A stretch of 64,000 nt of DNA. Source: Symsagittifera roscoffensis. Lineage: Eukaryota > Xenacoelomorpha > Acoela > Convolutidae. The DNA lies in assembly GCF_963678635.1 (NCBI RefSeq), contig NC_087070.1, positions 50,013,467-50,077,466 on the forward strand. The letters run 5' to 3'. Position 1 is the first letter of the stretch; each line of letters opens with the position of its first letter. Shown piece by piece: positions 42,369 through 55,425 of this stretch. A program made the translations under genes and the position numbers. Below the pieces are notes generated by a model that saw nothing but the letters and a program-made list of their open reading frames with translations, was not told the origin of the DNA and searched no databases.

Positions 42369-45300
42369 CCAGCGGTGGAGCACTTTCTCTCGTCTTGTCC
42401 ATCACCTTCTGAAGACTCGGGATCAGGAACGGCCATCTTCCTCTCTCTTGTGTTAGACGACATGCCATCGATTCCACTTGCTTTTCGGCTGCAGTCACAT
42501 TCTTTCTCTCGTTGTTTGGACCCCTCGTCCTGCTAGTGGAACTCTTGATCGTCAGCTCCATACTCCGGAACCATAAGCTGGCTGTCAGATGAGTTATCAC
42601 AAGATGGTCAACCCGCACCTCCGGGTTGAACTTCAGTTGCCGGGCAAGGTTCGACACCTCCAGACAAAGGACCTCGTCCAAGACGATCAGGATGTCCGCA
42701 AGCTCTTGAAAGCCCCTTAGAGCGTGGGAAACATCCGCCCATGCCGCCGCCACTTCCGACTTCAAGAATCTCAAGTTCAACGGCTCTAGCTCACGATTTG
42801 GGGCCGCCATCAGCATCCGTCATCCGTTTCCTTCCGCAATCAGAATTAACATGGCGTAAACGAACTGCAAAGCAGGTGGCATACTCGCGTAACCCGGTGA
42901 TGACGCGAATACCACTCTTGTCTTCGATCCCCACCGGGATGCAACCAGTTCCTGCACTTCATTCATTGCTGCAAACAGCGTCTGAATCGCCTCCCAGATC
43001 TTCTTTGGTTTAGGCTCCCCACTTCTCAGAGGCTCAAGTAGTCCCGCCACGTGCACGTGATCATTCATTCCCGCGAACAATAAAAGCTCCGGTTCACACG
43101 GTGTCTCTGACTTCATCGCTACAATCAGGGTCAACGTTTGATTTAACTCTGCCCCTGGTAGTAGGTACACCAAGGTTTCTGGCCAAAACAACTTCGATCA
43201 CCTCCCTCAAAGTCTGACCCCGCCACAATGATCGCTCTCGCTGCTCCAGGATCCGACCGATCATAAACTGCTAACGTCTTGGCCAGCTCTAAAGTTCCAC
43301 AGGATCTCCCGTACCTTGGGTCTTCCGCAAATTTCGCACCGATGTAGGCCGTTACAAGAAGTCCCATGCTCTTTGGCTCAAGAAGCTTGTCCACCGCCCT
43401 AAGCTGCGCGGGGATCGCCACTGTGATCCTAACTATACTAGTCCGATGCTTGGGTGGCTCCACTATGAGGCCTGGCTTCCCAGCTCCTTGAGAGGTCTGT
43501 AATTGGTTGGTCCCATTATTGATCTCAAGGTAATTCCCGTCAAGTCCACCATTTCCAGTGCCTTGGCTCGAGAGAAGTGCGCCTAATGGACCTTTAGCCA
43601 ATCCACACAATAGTGATTGCTCAAGTCCTCATGTGACAGACTCTTGATCCCCAAGACCTCCGTCAACTCTTGTCTGCAGGCTAGATCCTCGAGATCCAGA
43701 TCCTTCACTCGTCCCAGGTACCGGTTTCTGCTTGCTTCCCCCGGACTTTCCACCTTCTTCCTGCTATCTACCATCACCACTGACGACACAACCGAGCTGC
43801 GGGGTGTAGAAGATTCCGCCTCGTCTCCTTCCATGGGTGTCAATCTCAATTTTCTGCTTCTGCTACTAGTTGAGCTTCCTCTCGAGTCAATCCTTCCCCC
43901 CAAGCGATCAGCTACGGATTGAGCTAAGAAGAAGAGAGGTATCGGGAGTGGACCAAAGGTGAATTGTCCCGTCTCCAGTATATCCGACACAAGGAAATCT
44001 ATATGTCTTTGGAAGACACCATTCAGCCACTCTGTGCCCTTGGTCTGTCGAAGTGGATACCATCCGAGGATGCATCCTCCGGGAGGGAATCTTCCATCAT
44101 TCTCGCTACATCAAGCACTCTCATGGGCAGCACACTTCTCTGCTGGATTTGTCTGATTATCTCGTTGATATTTCCTACCCTCTCGTTCATCTCCCTCGCA
44201 ATCTGGTCCGCCATCATGTTATAGGGAACGGTGCAGATGGTGAGGATTGTTGGCTCCAGGTAAATTCTTAGCTCCTCAAGAGTGCAACTCACTTTGTCTT
44301 GTAGCCTCGTCATTTTTCTTGTCTCGCCCCTGGACACGTCGATGGTTCCCATCATCAATGTAACTGTGTATATCTTCCCCATCTCCATCATCTGCAAGGA
44401 CGCCAACATCTGGGGCATCACTGCGCCCGAGAGACTCGAGACTCGAGACTCCCACTTGCCAATGGGCATGGATCCTTGTCAGGACCCGGACAAGACTGTC
44501 CCCTATTATCAAGTGTATCGTGCCTTTGGGTATTCTTGCTTGTACGAAGTACTCTGCCCACGTAGCGTCATGAAAGGCATCTCTTCTCTCTCGTTGCGCA
44601 GCCGTCCAGTCCTCTGAATTATGTCGATGCTAGATGCCGTCAGTGTTCTTTTTGTAACTCGAGATCACTACGCTTCTCACTGGATGCTCTCTCCAGGTGG
44701 TTGGTCGCTGCTCACGTGCAGTGTTCTCAAGAGCCTTCGCCTGCAACCTTTCCTGCAACTCCCTGAGGCGTGACGTCCCCGTTCTGGACTGACTGCCGCT
44801 AGTCGAGCTGAACGTCAGTCCTGGTAACGCAATGTCCATTAGCGTACTGATTCGATTCGCCTCTAGATTCCTCATGGAAGGGACGGGGTCAGGTGGCGTC
44901 CATGCCTCCAAACCTTCGTTCACGTGCTCTTGAGCCTCGCGGTCCAGGTCGAAGCGGCCGCTCGATCTGGGCGCTTCATCCACTTCCATTCTTGACTCTG
45001 GTCTCGATCTCGTCACTTACCACTCGCGACCACTTGTTGCCTCCTTCGTAGCCGTTCTATTTCTGATTTCATTTGATCACAATTTGCTACACTTTTTTGA
45101 TGTCTCTGCTCTTGCTCCCATTCTGCCATCAGCAGATCCCGATCAAGAATCGCCTTGTATCGCTCAAGTATTGCCTGGTCCCTATCCAGATTGTCCCTGT
45201 CCCGATCCCTTTGGGCCCTTTCCAACTCTCTCTTCAAGCTGATGAGATCTGGATATGACTCTCCTGTTTGTTGCGACCGGAACATCGATGGTGGTTTGCT

Positions 45301-45651
45301 TGTGGATTGTGTCCCTGGTCCTGCTGGTGGTCTGGTCGGAAGGGGAAATTCCCCCGCACCATTCTCCGTGGTGGTACTCAAGCCAGGGCTCCTCGCAAGA
45401 TCAAATCATCTCACGCCTCCGTCCACATTCCAAGATAGCCATCTGGTCTGCTCCTGATTCGAGATTCCATCCGAGGTGAAACGCACCATCAGCTCGGCTT
45501 CAGTCGCTGACTCCCTGCACTCCCCTTGCGCCTCCAGTTGCAGGATGGCATTGAGCATGACCGCGAGCCTCTCATCCACTTGCATGTAGTCGAGGTCCCT
45601 CAGGCGCTTGTATAACTCGTCAAGTGCGGATTTTTTGAATGCCGCTGGCAC
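42352..45651 (-). pseudogene. third coding region parts A-B, minus-strand relative (SGNH domain)
   Basis: Order from 45651 downward: helical N-terminus (YKRLRDLDYMQ), coiled coil (45381-45013), SGNH domain (about 44512-44023) with GDSLVR, MMGTIDVSRG and DGIHFD, linker (43990-43583), second SGNH-like segment (43270-42820) with AGSDF and AGMNDH, and the LDEVL block (42816-42352). The part A/B junction is continuous here, without the UAG of the main element. Block III reads GTID, so the Asn is replaced. Several frame breaks make it a pseudogene. The linker and N-terminus match 50917-53763 almost perfectly because of a later duplication. Confidence 0.88.
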
Positions 45652-46095
45652 AGACTTCCAGAATCGATCTGCAATTTCTGCTTGCTTTTATCTCACCAAC
45701 AACCACACTCAAAAAGTACTTCTGGCACAATCAATGAAGAACTGTTTAATGTTTTTCCTTTCTTCCGTTTGACCAACTGTGGTTTAGTTGTCGTTTCAGT
45801 TTTCAAATCAATCTAAAAATAGAATTCAATTTTAAAACAAGATATTTTCCACTCGTGTCTAACCTAGACCTCCCTCATTAATACCTTTAAGACATTATCC
45901 TAACAACTCCATTAAAATGATTCAATTTTTATGTTAAAAGCATTCAGATTCATTTAATGTTTTAACACCATTAATTCTTTACAACTTAATTGTCAGGCCA
46001 ATTACATTAAAATCCATCTACCTGACTCGGACGCCTTTTATCTTGCTCAACAACCCTGTGCCTCCCAACTCAAGACTTCCATGTCCATTAAAAGC
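45652..46095 (-). other. spacer between integrase ORF and third region, minus-strand relative
   Basis: AT-rich non-coding gap matching 21863-22252 in position. On the minus strand it holds CTATTTTTAG followed by ATTGATTTG (about 45815-45830), which aligns with the candidate splice acceptor of the main element. Confidence 0.6.
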
Positions 46096-48633
46096 TCAGG
46101 GGATACTCAAGTAGTACTTCATGTGTAGATGCGCCATTATCTCCGTTTCTGCAAAGACCACGTGCAGGATGCCGTATGATTACCTAGGGTTCAACCTGCC
46201 CCAGTTTGGATTGTAGACCGGCATTGAGACCTCTCGTATCCCTCTTTCAACCATGACGTCCCTCAACCTCGTTTGTGCCAACATTACATGCTCGGGGTCT
46301 ATCGTGTTCCTCTCATTGACTCTCGTCACCAAAAAACACAGATATTTACCAGGAACTTGTGAAAGTGAAGGGGGAAGCGCAGCCATTCCTCCCCCCCGGC
46401 CTCTGCCTGAATAGAAACTCCACGTTCTGATATTCTCTTTTGAAGTCTGCATCCAGTCTCGTGTTGAAGCTCATGTCCGCTATTATGCAGGTCGGACAAG
46501 TTCTATCTGACAAAATGAAGTCGCTGTCTGTGATCTGGATGTTTTCTGAATATTCCATCTTGTATCTCGAAATTTGTCTTGAATTTTCTTCCTATGGTAG
46601 GCTCAGCTTCCTCCTGATCCAGTTCCAACGTGTTAGTCTCTCTTACTTCCCTGAGCTTCTTTATCATCAAATTTCGGTGTGGGTAAGTCCTACCTCCCTT
46701 CCCCGGACAAAATTATTTATCGACAACCCCGTCGATGGTGCTGGGTTCAAGTTATCCGGTGGTATTTATAGTGAGCGGTCAGTGGCTTTCCAACAAAATA
46801 GTGGATTTTCTGTCTTCACATGTTTCATTGTTGATATGTCGACTTGCTGGATGTTTTGCGCCTCCCTTTCGTCAGTCCATTTCTTTAGTATGTTTTTAGT
46901 CCCTTTTGGAGGTATGATATTCTGGAACACCCAGACGTATTGTCCCACAGCATGCGGTTCCGCTTGAAGTATTTTTTCATCGTACTTCTTTGCTGTCTCA
47001 TCTGTGCCTGCGCCGTGTTTCTTCTACAGAGCTCGTTCAATTCATGTTGTCTCCTGACCGCTTCCTTCACATACACCTGAGGCGACGTCTTTTTCCTTCG
47101 TATTCCGGATAGAAGAATGTCAGGGGCATCGCTCTCTCCCTGCCACTTAACATCATAAAAGGACTGATCCCTGTTGTTGAGCATTGCGTGCTGTTATACG
47201 CCCCTACCCCTTGCGGCAGATATTTATCCCAATCTGTCATGTATCTCGAGCAGTATACCCTGAGCATGTTCACCAGTGTTCTGTTCTGCCTCTCCACTAA
47301 TCCGTTCGTTTGAGGATGGTAGGTTCTTGAAAGCGCTTGAGCAATGTGGGATCTCCTCATCAGTTCTTTTGTCAGGTCCCCCACGAAAGCTTTCCCATTG
47401 TCCGATTAGAATGCCATCGGACAACCATATCGTGATATCCAGTGCATTGTCAAATGATCACAAGTCTCTTCCGCTGAGGCCGTCTGACATGGTACCGCTT
47501 CTGCCAGTTTCGTAAAGTGGTCTATGATTACCAGTACCTGACAGTTTCGTAAAGTCCGCCATGCAGATCTTCTGATGGTCTATCTGCACGACCTCGTTAA
47601 ACCCCGAGCTTTCCACGGACTTAAGTCGAAATTTCATTTTTCTAGGGTCTTTTACTTGCAAACACGACAAGCATGCGTTCACCCATCTTTCGCAACCTTT
47701 CTCAACCCTGGCCAACCAAACCTGTGTAAAATTTTTTGTTGTACCTTGTCTATTCCCTGATGTCCCTTCTGGTCGTGCGATCTGAACAACACTTCCGTCT
47801 GGTATAGCTTTGGTACAGATGAGATTATGCCTGTGTAATATCTTCTCTTCATCTTTCCTTCTACAGACTACTACACCTTCAGCTGTGTGATAGAGTAAGT
47901 CCCTTCTCTCTTTGTAGAACTGGCTCAAGATCCAGTAACTATCCTCCTCCAGGTCTCCTTTCTCCTTGACTCCCGTCCAGACCCATGTAGAAAGGTTACT
48001 CGTCATCTTGTCATTCTTCTGGGCTCGTATCAGATCTGACAGTCTGTATCTCGCTTTGACGTGTTGCTTCAATGCCATCATTTGACCATTCAGTTCTCAG
48101 TTCTCATACTGACATTTGAATCGCACGATGGCTCCCTGAATGGTTTCCTTGACACCGCTGTTTTCTCAAGCTCCTCTCCTCCGTACGCATCCTGTTGCTC
48201 TATGTTAGACGTCCCTAAGGAAGGGTCAGTTTGTAGTTCTCTGCCGTGGTGCCTCATTTTCTCTTCTGGTAATATCATGCAAAGACTGTCTTGATCATCA
48301 CCACTCTTGCCTATCGTTGAGTCGTGGCCATGAGTCACTTCCCCTCTTTTCAATATGGTGACTCCGGTTTTTCTTTTTTATTGTCCGGACTACCGGTTTA
48401 TCGTCTGCTAGCTTCTCGAGTAGTCTTCTCAGATCCTTTTCTCTCGCCATCCTTCTTGTCTCCACTTCATCGAGCTCATAGCCTTCTGCTTTCAGTCTGT
48501 TACTCACTATCTTCGACTTGAGCATCTTTTCGATTGGCATCCCTGGATTTCTCTTGAGAATTTCTTTTGTCTCATGTTCAGCTGGCAGCTCATGTTCGAT
48601 GGCTTGCATTTTAGTCCTGCTCTTTTCATGCAA
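46096..48633 (-). pseudogene. integrase and macro-like ORF, minus-strand relative
   Basis: From 48633 downward: a linker region (EHELPAEHETKEIL) with little similarity to the main element, an integrase zinc-finger region and core (48081-47067; SDGLSG, HPQTNGLVERQN), the GPF-side segment with VWVFQNIIPP, then the macro-like domain (46558-46096; ITDSDFIL, IADMSFNTRLDADFK, GKYLCFLVTR, MPVYNPNWGRL). An in-frame TAA replaces a Glu codon near 46178. Many frame breaks. A deletion at about 48610 removes the rest of reverse transcriptase and RNase H. Confidence 0.87.
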
Positions 48634-50200
48634 GCGAACTACTCGTCTAGTCGTTTGATGTGATCCTGTAGAGTAGGTGTCGCTATCATCACGTCATCCA
48701 CGTAACACATTACCAAAATGCCATATTTCTTCGTTATACTTGTCAGTGCATGTGCCATCAATCGTTGGAATGTGGCTGTGGCATTGCAAAGGCCAAAGGG
48801 CAACCTCTTCCATTGAAACGGCCCCAGCTCGCAATCAAATCCTGTTTTGTCCCTGCCCTGTTTCCTCAGTGGTACCTGCCAAAAAACCGACCCTAAATCA
48901 AGAGTTTTAAAAAATTTTGCATCTCTCAACTTTGAGAGGCTCTCATCAATTCTAGGTATGGGATAGGTATCCTTCACCGCTCTATTTCATGTTCAACGAA
49001 GTTGCAGCATCTAATGTCTGCCTTATGTCTCGAAAAAACATCCTGATTCCTATCTAGAACATCCTTGATGGCTTCGAGCTGTTCGTCTGTTACTTTTTCC
49101 TTTAAGTGTTCAATTTCTGGTAATACTGGTTTATCCAATTCCAATTCGTCTAGCGGGCGGGGTCTTTCTGGAAAATTTGAGCAGCTCGACAGTCCATCGT
49201 CTGTCGCTGACTTAAGTGACTTCACAAGACCTGATGATATTTATTTTCTTCAATCTTCTCAAGATACAAATTTTATCCCTATGATTTGGGCAATCAAGAA
49301 CTTCATTTTCTTTCACATTTTCAGTCATTTCATATCTGATGTACACGGGCAGTGCGTATCCCAGTTTCCTTCCCCTCTGGATTGTTATTGGTATATCAAG
49401 AGTACTCAACAATTCACTGACGCCTAGGCCACTTTTGGTTATCGAGAAGGATCTTCCTAAAATAGCAGGACTTTGACTGTTTGGATTCGGTACGATACAT
49501 ACTTGTTTATTGTCGCTTAGTTCATTATAGTTTTTCTTCCGTAAATGTATTATTGCTGCCTCATTCACTTCCAGCCTTACCCTCCTAGTCAAGAAAACTG
49601 GAGCCTTATTTTCATTCGCCATTATCAAACTTGAACATTGCATTGTTAAGATCATTTGTTACATCGAAATTCCTGATGAAGTCTCTGCCTAAAATGAATT
49701 GGTCAGACTCATCTAGATTCTCCACCACCAGAAAATTCATCCACAAATTGCGTTCCCCCAGGTTTAGGGCTATTATCGGTGTCCTACCTATAACCCGAAG
49801 CGCCCCCTTGTTTGCTGCTGACAGGCGTATTCTTGAGTCAATCAGGTCGTCTTTGTCGAATCTCATTCTTCTCCAAGTCTCTATTGGTATCACACCCAAT
49901 ATGGCTCCCGTGTCCAACAACCCGCAACACACAACCCACGCAGCTGTGTCTTCTTTCCGCTTAAGTCCAATACGTGTGCAGATACGTCTGCTTCCGTTCC
50001 CAGATGCATGGCATCCTCTTCCAGCATAGCACAGTGCCCAATGGATCTCACTTTTAGTTCTTCTCTGCCAACAGAGATTTGTGCAGCTAGATCCTCGTCA
50101 CATATTATCATCGTCTTTGTATAGATGTTTATTCCATCTATGTTCAACATGGCCTCATGCGGACCATAGGCTTCCGTGTACCTGTTGTCTATGCAAATTG
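48634..50200 (-). pseudogene. pol: protease and reverse transcriptase, minus-strand relative
   Basis: Protease: GLLDTGAILGVIPIETW (near 49900, partly split by a frame break) and FILGRDFIRNFDV (near 49690). Reverse transcriptase: YPIPRIDESLSKL, LDLGSVFWQVPLRK, FGLCNATATFQRLM and CYVDDVMIA (48977-48639). A TAG follows the motif-C region (RLDE-stop-FACMKRAGL), then the sequence jumps to the integrase-ORF linker. The fingers region near 48980-49000 is also deleted: WACGVV and RFCCDFRYL counterparts are missing. Confidence 0.87.
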
Positions 50201-50885
50201 ATTTGCCACCACCTCTCGTGAGTTATGTTCTCAGTGCTCTAGAAGGGGTTTGTGGTGTTATTGTTCTCAAGTTATCCGCATAATCATCAATGTGCATTAA
50301 TGTTTGATCACTCGGTTCACTCAGGTTCCTCGTTACTTCATGACCGCCCACTGTTATTATCGACATGATTCTCGCTCCAATCTTCGTGATGCCAAATGGT
50401 TTGCCGGTCACCATCTTCAAGGTATTGCAATTACTCCTGTTCGCCATGTTTTCTCCGGCCTCTTTTTCTGGCCTCGTCGTCAAGAGTGTCTCATTCATCT
50501 TTTGTCTCTCTATCTCATGTTTTAACCGTTGCTCGATCTCTTTGGTCGCCAAGTCTTGCTTCACTCTGTTGATAGCCTCTGCAGCTGCTTTCTCATAATT
50601 TATCACTAATGGACTCCTTGTCTCAGCCCTCAAGGCATCTTGGACTTGTGCAACGGCCTTTACTGTCTTCGTAGGTAACTCACCATTTGCTGTCTCTTTT
50701 CTCTGCAAGTCATTTTCAGTTTGTCTGTTCCTTGTGTTCTGAACCGCTGCCAATGCCAATTTATGTTTTGGGTGACTTTGATTCTTCACTGCCTCCAAAA
50801 CAGTGGACAGTCCATCCTGAATTGGCCCTCTTGATTGCAGAAAAAACACCTCGCGCCTATCTTAATGATCAAACCACTGTAAGAT
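50201..50885 (-). pseudogene. gag: Gag C-terminal part, minus-strand relative
   Basis: Begins at a zinc-knuckle-like CFFCNQEGQFRMDC in which the histidine is glutamine, followed by a charged tail like that of the main Gag (INRVKQDLATKEIEQ) and the gag-pol junction (VGGHEVTRNLSEPSD). There is no stop at the junction. The upstream Gag is absent; the frame is fused to third-region sequence at about 50885-50917. Confidence 0.85.
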
Positions 50886-50916
50886 GTGAGTTCCTCCGTT
50901 TGACTCATGTCTTCTC

Positions 50917-53763
50917 CGTTTCGCTCCGTAATCAGAATTAACATGGCGTAAACGAACTGTAACGCAGGTGGCATACTCGCGTAACCCGCTGATGACGCGA
51001 AAACCACTTTTGTCTTCGATCCCCACCGGGATGTCACCAGCTCCTGCACTTCATTCATTGCTGCAAACAGCGTCTGAATCGCCTCCCAGATCTTCTTTGG
51101 TGTAGGCTCCCCACTTCTCAGAGGCTCAAGTAGTCCCGCCACGTGCACGTGATCATTCATTACCGCGAACAATAAAAGCTCCGGTTCACACGGTGTCTCT
51201 GACTTCATCGCTACAATCAGGGTCAACATTTGATTTAACTCTGCCCCTGGTTTTAAGTACACCAAGGTTTCTGGCGAAAACAACTTCGGTGACGTCCCCT
51301 CAAAGGCCGACCCCGCCACAATGATCGCTCTTCCGCTCCAGGATCCGACCGATCATCAACTGCTAACGTCTTGGCCAGCTCTGAAGTTCCACAGGATCTC
51401 CCGTACCTTGGGTCTTCCGCAAGTTTCGCACCGATGTAGGCCGTATCAGGAAGTCCTACGCTCTTTGGCTCAAGAAGCTTGTCCACCGCCCTAAGCTGCG
51501 CGGGGATCGCCACTGTGATCCTGGCTATACTAGTCCGATGCTTGGGTGGCTCCACTATGAGGCCTGGACTTATCTGCTCCTTGAGAGGTCTGTAATTGAT
51601 TGTTCCCAATATTGATCTCTGGTGAATTCCCGCCAAGTCCGACATCTCCAGTGCCTTGGCTCGAGAGAAGTGCGCCTAATGGACCTTTAGCCAATCCACA
51701 CAATAGTGATTGCTCAAGTCCTCATGTGACAGACTCTTGATCCCCAAGACCTCCGTCAACTCTTGTCTGCAGGCTAGATCCTCGAGATCCAGATCCTTCA
51801 CTCGTTCCAGGTACCGGTTTCTGCTTGCTTCCCCCGGACCTTCCAACTTCTTCCTGCTGTCTACCATCACCACTGACGACACAACCGAGCTGCCGGGTGT
51901 AGAAGTTTCCGCCTCGTCTCCTTCCATGGGTGTCAATCTCAACTGTCTGCTTCTGCTACTAGTTGAGCTTCCTCTCGAGTCAATCGTTCCCCCCAAGCGA
52001 TCAGCTACGGATTGAGCTAAGAAGAAGAGAGGTATCGGGAGTGGACCAAAGGTGAATTGTCCCGTCTCCAGTATATCCGACTCAAGGAAATCTATATGTC
52101 TTTGGAAGACACCATTCAGCCACTCTGTGCCCTTGGTCTGTCGAACAGGATACCATCCGAGGATGCATCCTCCGGGAGGGAATCTTCCATCATTCTCGCT
52201 ACATCAAGCACTCTCATGGGCAGCACACTTCTCTGCTGGATTTGTCTGATTATCTCGTTGATATTTCGCACCCTCTCGTTCATCTCCCTCGCAATCTGGT
52301 CCGCCATCATGTTATAGGGAACGGTGCAGATGGTGAGGATTGCTGGCTCCAGGTAAATTCTTAGCTCCTCAAGAGTGCAACTCACTTTGTCTTGTAGCCT
52401 CGTCATTTTTCTTGTCTCGCCCCTGGACACGTCGATGGTTCCCATCATCAATGTAACTGTGTATATCTTCCACATCTCCATCATCTGCAAGGACGCCAAC
52501 ATCTGGGGCATCACTGCGCCCGAGAGACTCGAGACTCCCACTTGCCAATGGGCATGGATCCTTGTCAGGAACCGGACGAGACTGTCCCCTATTATCAAGT
52601 GTATCGTGCCTTTGGGTATTCTTGGTTGTACGAAGTACTCTGCCCACGTAGCGTCATGAAAGGCATCTCTTCTCTCTCGTTGCGCAGCCGTCCAGTCCTC
52701 TGAATTATGTCGGTGCTAGATGCCGTCAGTGTTCTTTTTGTAACTCGAGATCACTACGCTCCTCACTGGATACTCTCTCCAGGTGGTTGGTCGCTGCTCA
52801 CGTGTAGCGTTCTCAAGAGCCTTCACATGCAACTCCCTGAGGCGTGATGTCCCCGTTCTGCACTGACTGCCGCTAGTCGTGCTGAACGTCAGTCCTGGTA
52901 ACGCAATGTCCATTAGGGGTCTGATTCTATTCGCCTCTAGATTCCTCATGGAAGGGTCGGAGCCTCCAAGCCTTCGTTCACGTGCTCTTGAGCCTCGCGG
53001 TCCAGGTCGAAGCGGCCGCTCGATCTGGGCGCTTCAACCATTTCCATTCTTGACTCTGGTCTCGATCTCGTCACTACTGGCTCAGTTGTCGTCTTCTTTT
53101 TCTCCTTACCACTCGCGACCACTTGCTGCCTCCTTCGTAGCCGTTCTATTTCTGTTTTTTTTTATCACAATTTGCTACACTTTCTTGATGTCTCTGCTCT
53201 TGCTCCCATTCTGCCATCAGCAGATCCCGATCAAGAATCGCCTTGTATCGCTCAAGTATTGCCTGGTCCCTATCCAGATTGCCCTTGTCCCGATCCCTTT
53301 GGGCCCTTTCCAACTCTCTCTTCATGCTGATGAGATCTGGATATGACTCTCCTGTTTGTTGCGACCGGAACATCGATGGTGGTTTGCTTGTGGATTGTGT
53401 CCCTGCTCCTGCTGGTGGTCTGGTCGAAAGGGGAAATTCCCCCGCACCATACTCCGTGGTGGTACTCAAGCCAGGGCTCCTCGCACGATCAAATCCTCTC
53501 ACGCCTCCGTCCACGTTCCAAGATAGCCATCTGGTCTGCTCCTGATTCGAGATTCCATCCGAGGTGAATCGCACCATCAGCACGGCTTCAGTCGCTGACT
53601 CCCTGCACTCCCCTTGCGCCTCCAGTTGCAGGATGGCATTGAGCATGACCGCGAGCCTCTCATCCACTTGCATGTAGTCGAGGTCCCTCAGGCGCTTGTA
53701 TAACTCGTCAATTGCGAGTTTTCTGAATGCCGCTGGCACAGATTTCCAGAATCGATCTGCCAT
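50917..53763 (-). pseudogene. third coding region parts A-B, duplicated copy
   Basis: Starts with an ATG at 53763 (MADRFWKSVPAAFRK) and runs through the coiled coil, SGNH domain (52598-52116; GDSLVR, MMGTIDVSRG, DGILFD with His replaced by Leu), linker, and second SGNH-like segment (51319-50930). It ends at the chimeric junction with gag. Frame breaks match those of the 42.8-45.7 kb copy in many places, so the pseudogene was duplicated after it decayed. Confidence 0.87.
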
Positions 53764-54266
53764 TTCTGCTTGCCTTTATCTCACCAACAACCACACTCAA
53801 AAAGTACTTTACCTAACCAAACTCAAGAAGTACCTTACCTAGCCAAACTCATGAAGTACCTTTTCCGGATGAAACTCTAGAAATTTCTTCCTCTGGCACA
53901 ATCAATGAAGAACTGTTTAATGTTTTTTCTTTCTTCCGTTTGACCAACTGTGATTTAGTTGTCGTTTCAGTTTTCAAATCAATCTAAAAAAAGAATTCAA
54001 TTTTAAAACAAGATATTTTCCACTCGTGTCTAACCTAGACCTCCCTCATTAATACCTTTAAGACATTATCCTAACAACTCCATTAAAATGATTCAATTTT
54101 TATGTTAAAAGCATTCAGATTCATTTAATGTTTTAACACCATTAATTCTTTACAACTGAATTGTCGGGCCAATTACATTAAAATCCATCTACCTGACTCG
54201 GACGCCTTTTATCTTGCTCAACAACCCTGTTCCTCCCAACTCAAGACTTCCATGTCCATTAAAAGC
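53764..54266 (-). other. spacer, duplicated copy
   Basis: Counterpart of 45652-46095 with an 85-bp insertion of imperfect short repeats (AAGTACCTTACCTA type) at 53811-53895. Non-coding. Confidence 0.7.
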
Positions 54267-55425
54267 TCAGGGGATACTCAAGTAGTACTTCATGTGTAGA
54301 TGCACCATTATCTCCGTTTCTGCAAAGACCACGTGCAGGATGGCGTATGATTCCCTAGGGTTCAACCTGCCCCAGTTTGGATTGTAGACCGGCATTGAGA
54401 CCTCTCGTATCCTTCTTTCAACCATGACGTCCCTCAACCTCGTTAGTGCCAACATTATATGCTCGGGATCTATCGTGTTCCTCTCATTGACTCTCGTCAC
54501 CAAAAAACACAGATTTTTACCAGGAAGGTTTTCTTCCTATGGTAGGCTCAGCTTCCTCCTGATCCAGTTCCAACCCGTTAGTCTCTCTTACTTCCCTGCT
54601 TCTTTATCATTAATATTCGGTGTGGGTAAGTCCTACCCCCACTCCCCGGACAAAATTATTTATCGACGTCCCCGTCGATGGTGCTGGGTTCACGTTATCC
54701 GGTGGTATTTCTAGTGAGCGGTCAGTGGCTGTCCAACCAAATAGTGGATTTACTGTCTTCACATGTTTCATTGCTGATACGTCGACTCACTGGATGTTTT
54801 GCGCCTCCCTTTCGTCAGTCCATTTCTTTAGTAACTTTTTAGTCCCTTTTGGAGGTATGATATTCTGGAACACCTAGACGTATTGTCCCACAGCATGCGG
54901 TTCCGCTTGAAGTATTTTTTCATCGTACTTCTTCCGCTGTCTCATCTGTGCCTGCGCCGTGTTTCTTCTACAGAGCTCCTTCAATTCTTGTTGTCTCCTG
55001 ACCGCTTCCTTCACATACACCTGAGGCGACGTTTTTTTTCCTTCGTATTTCGGATAGAAGAATGTCAGGGGCATCGCTCTCTCCCTGCCATTTAACATCA
55101 TAAAAGGACTGATCCCTGTTGTTGAATATTGCGTGCAGATATTTACCCCAATCTGTCATGTATCTCGAGCAGTATACCCTGAGCATGTTCACCAGTGTTC
55201 TGTTCTGCCTCTCTACAAATCCGTTCATTTGAGGATGGTAGGTTGTTGAATGCGCTTGAGCAATGTGGGATCTCCTCATCAGTTCTTTTGTCAGGTCCCC
55301 CACGAAGGTTTTCCCATTATCCATTTGGAATGCCATCGGACAACCATATCGTGATATCCAGTGCATTATCAAATGATCACAAGTCTCTTCCGCTGAGGCC
55401 GTCTGATATGGTACCACTTCTGCCA
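54267..55425 (-). pseudogene. integrase/macro fragment, copy 2
   Basis: Minus-strand fragment: integrase core end (TYHPQMNGFVERQN), basic region, a TAG replacing the Trp of the VWVFQN block near 54877, then the macro-like tail (LVTRVNERN to KYYLSIP). The middle of the macro domain is deleted. The upstream edge at 55425 borders AT-rich repeat DNA. Confidence 0.87.

Larger units (their letters stand above)
42826..55425 (-). repeat. large segmental tandem duplication (offset about 8.1 kb)
   Basis: Positions 42826-47516 reappear at about 50917-55425 with only scattered differences (for example 43617 and 51710, 45155 and 53243). The right copy carries about 85 extra bases at 53811-53895 made of short repeats around AAGTACCTTACCTA, and internal deletions in the macro and integrase part. 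The simplest history is one tandem duplication joining third-region sequence to gag near 50900, followed by truncation of the distal copy at 55425. Confidence 0.85.
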
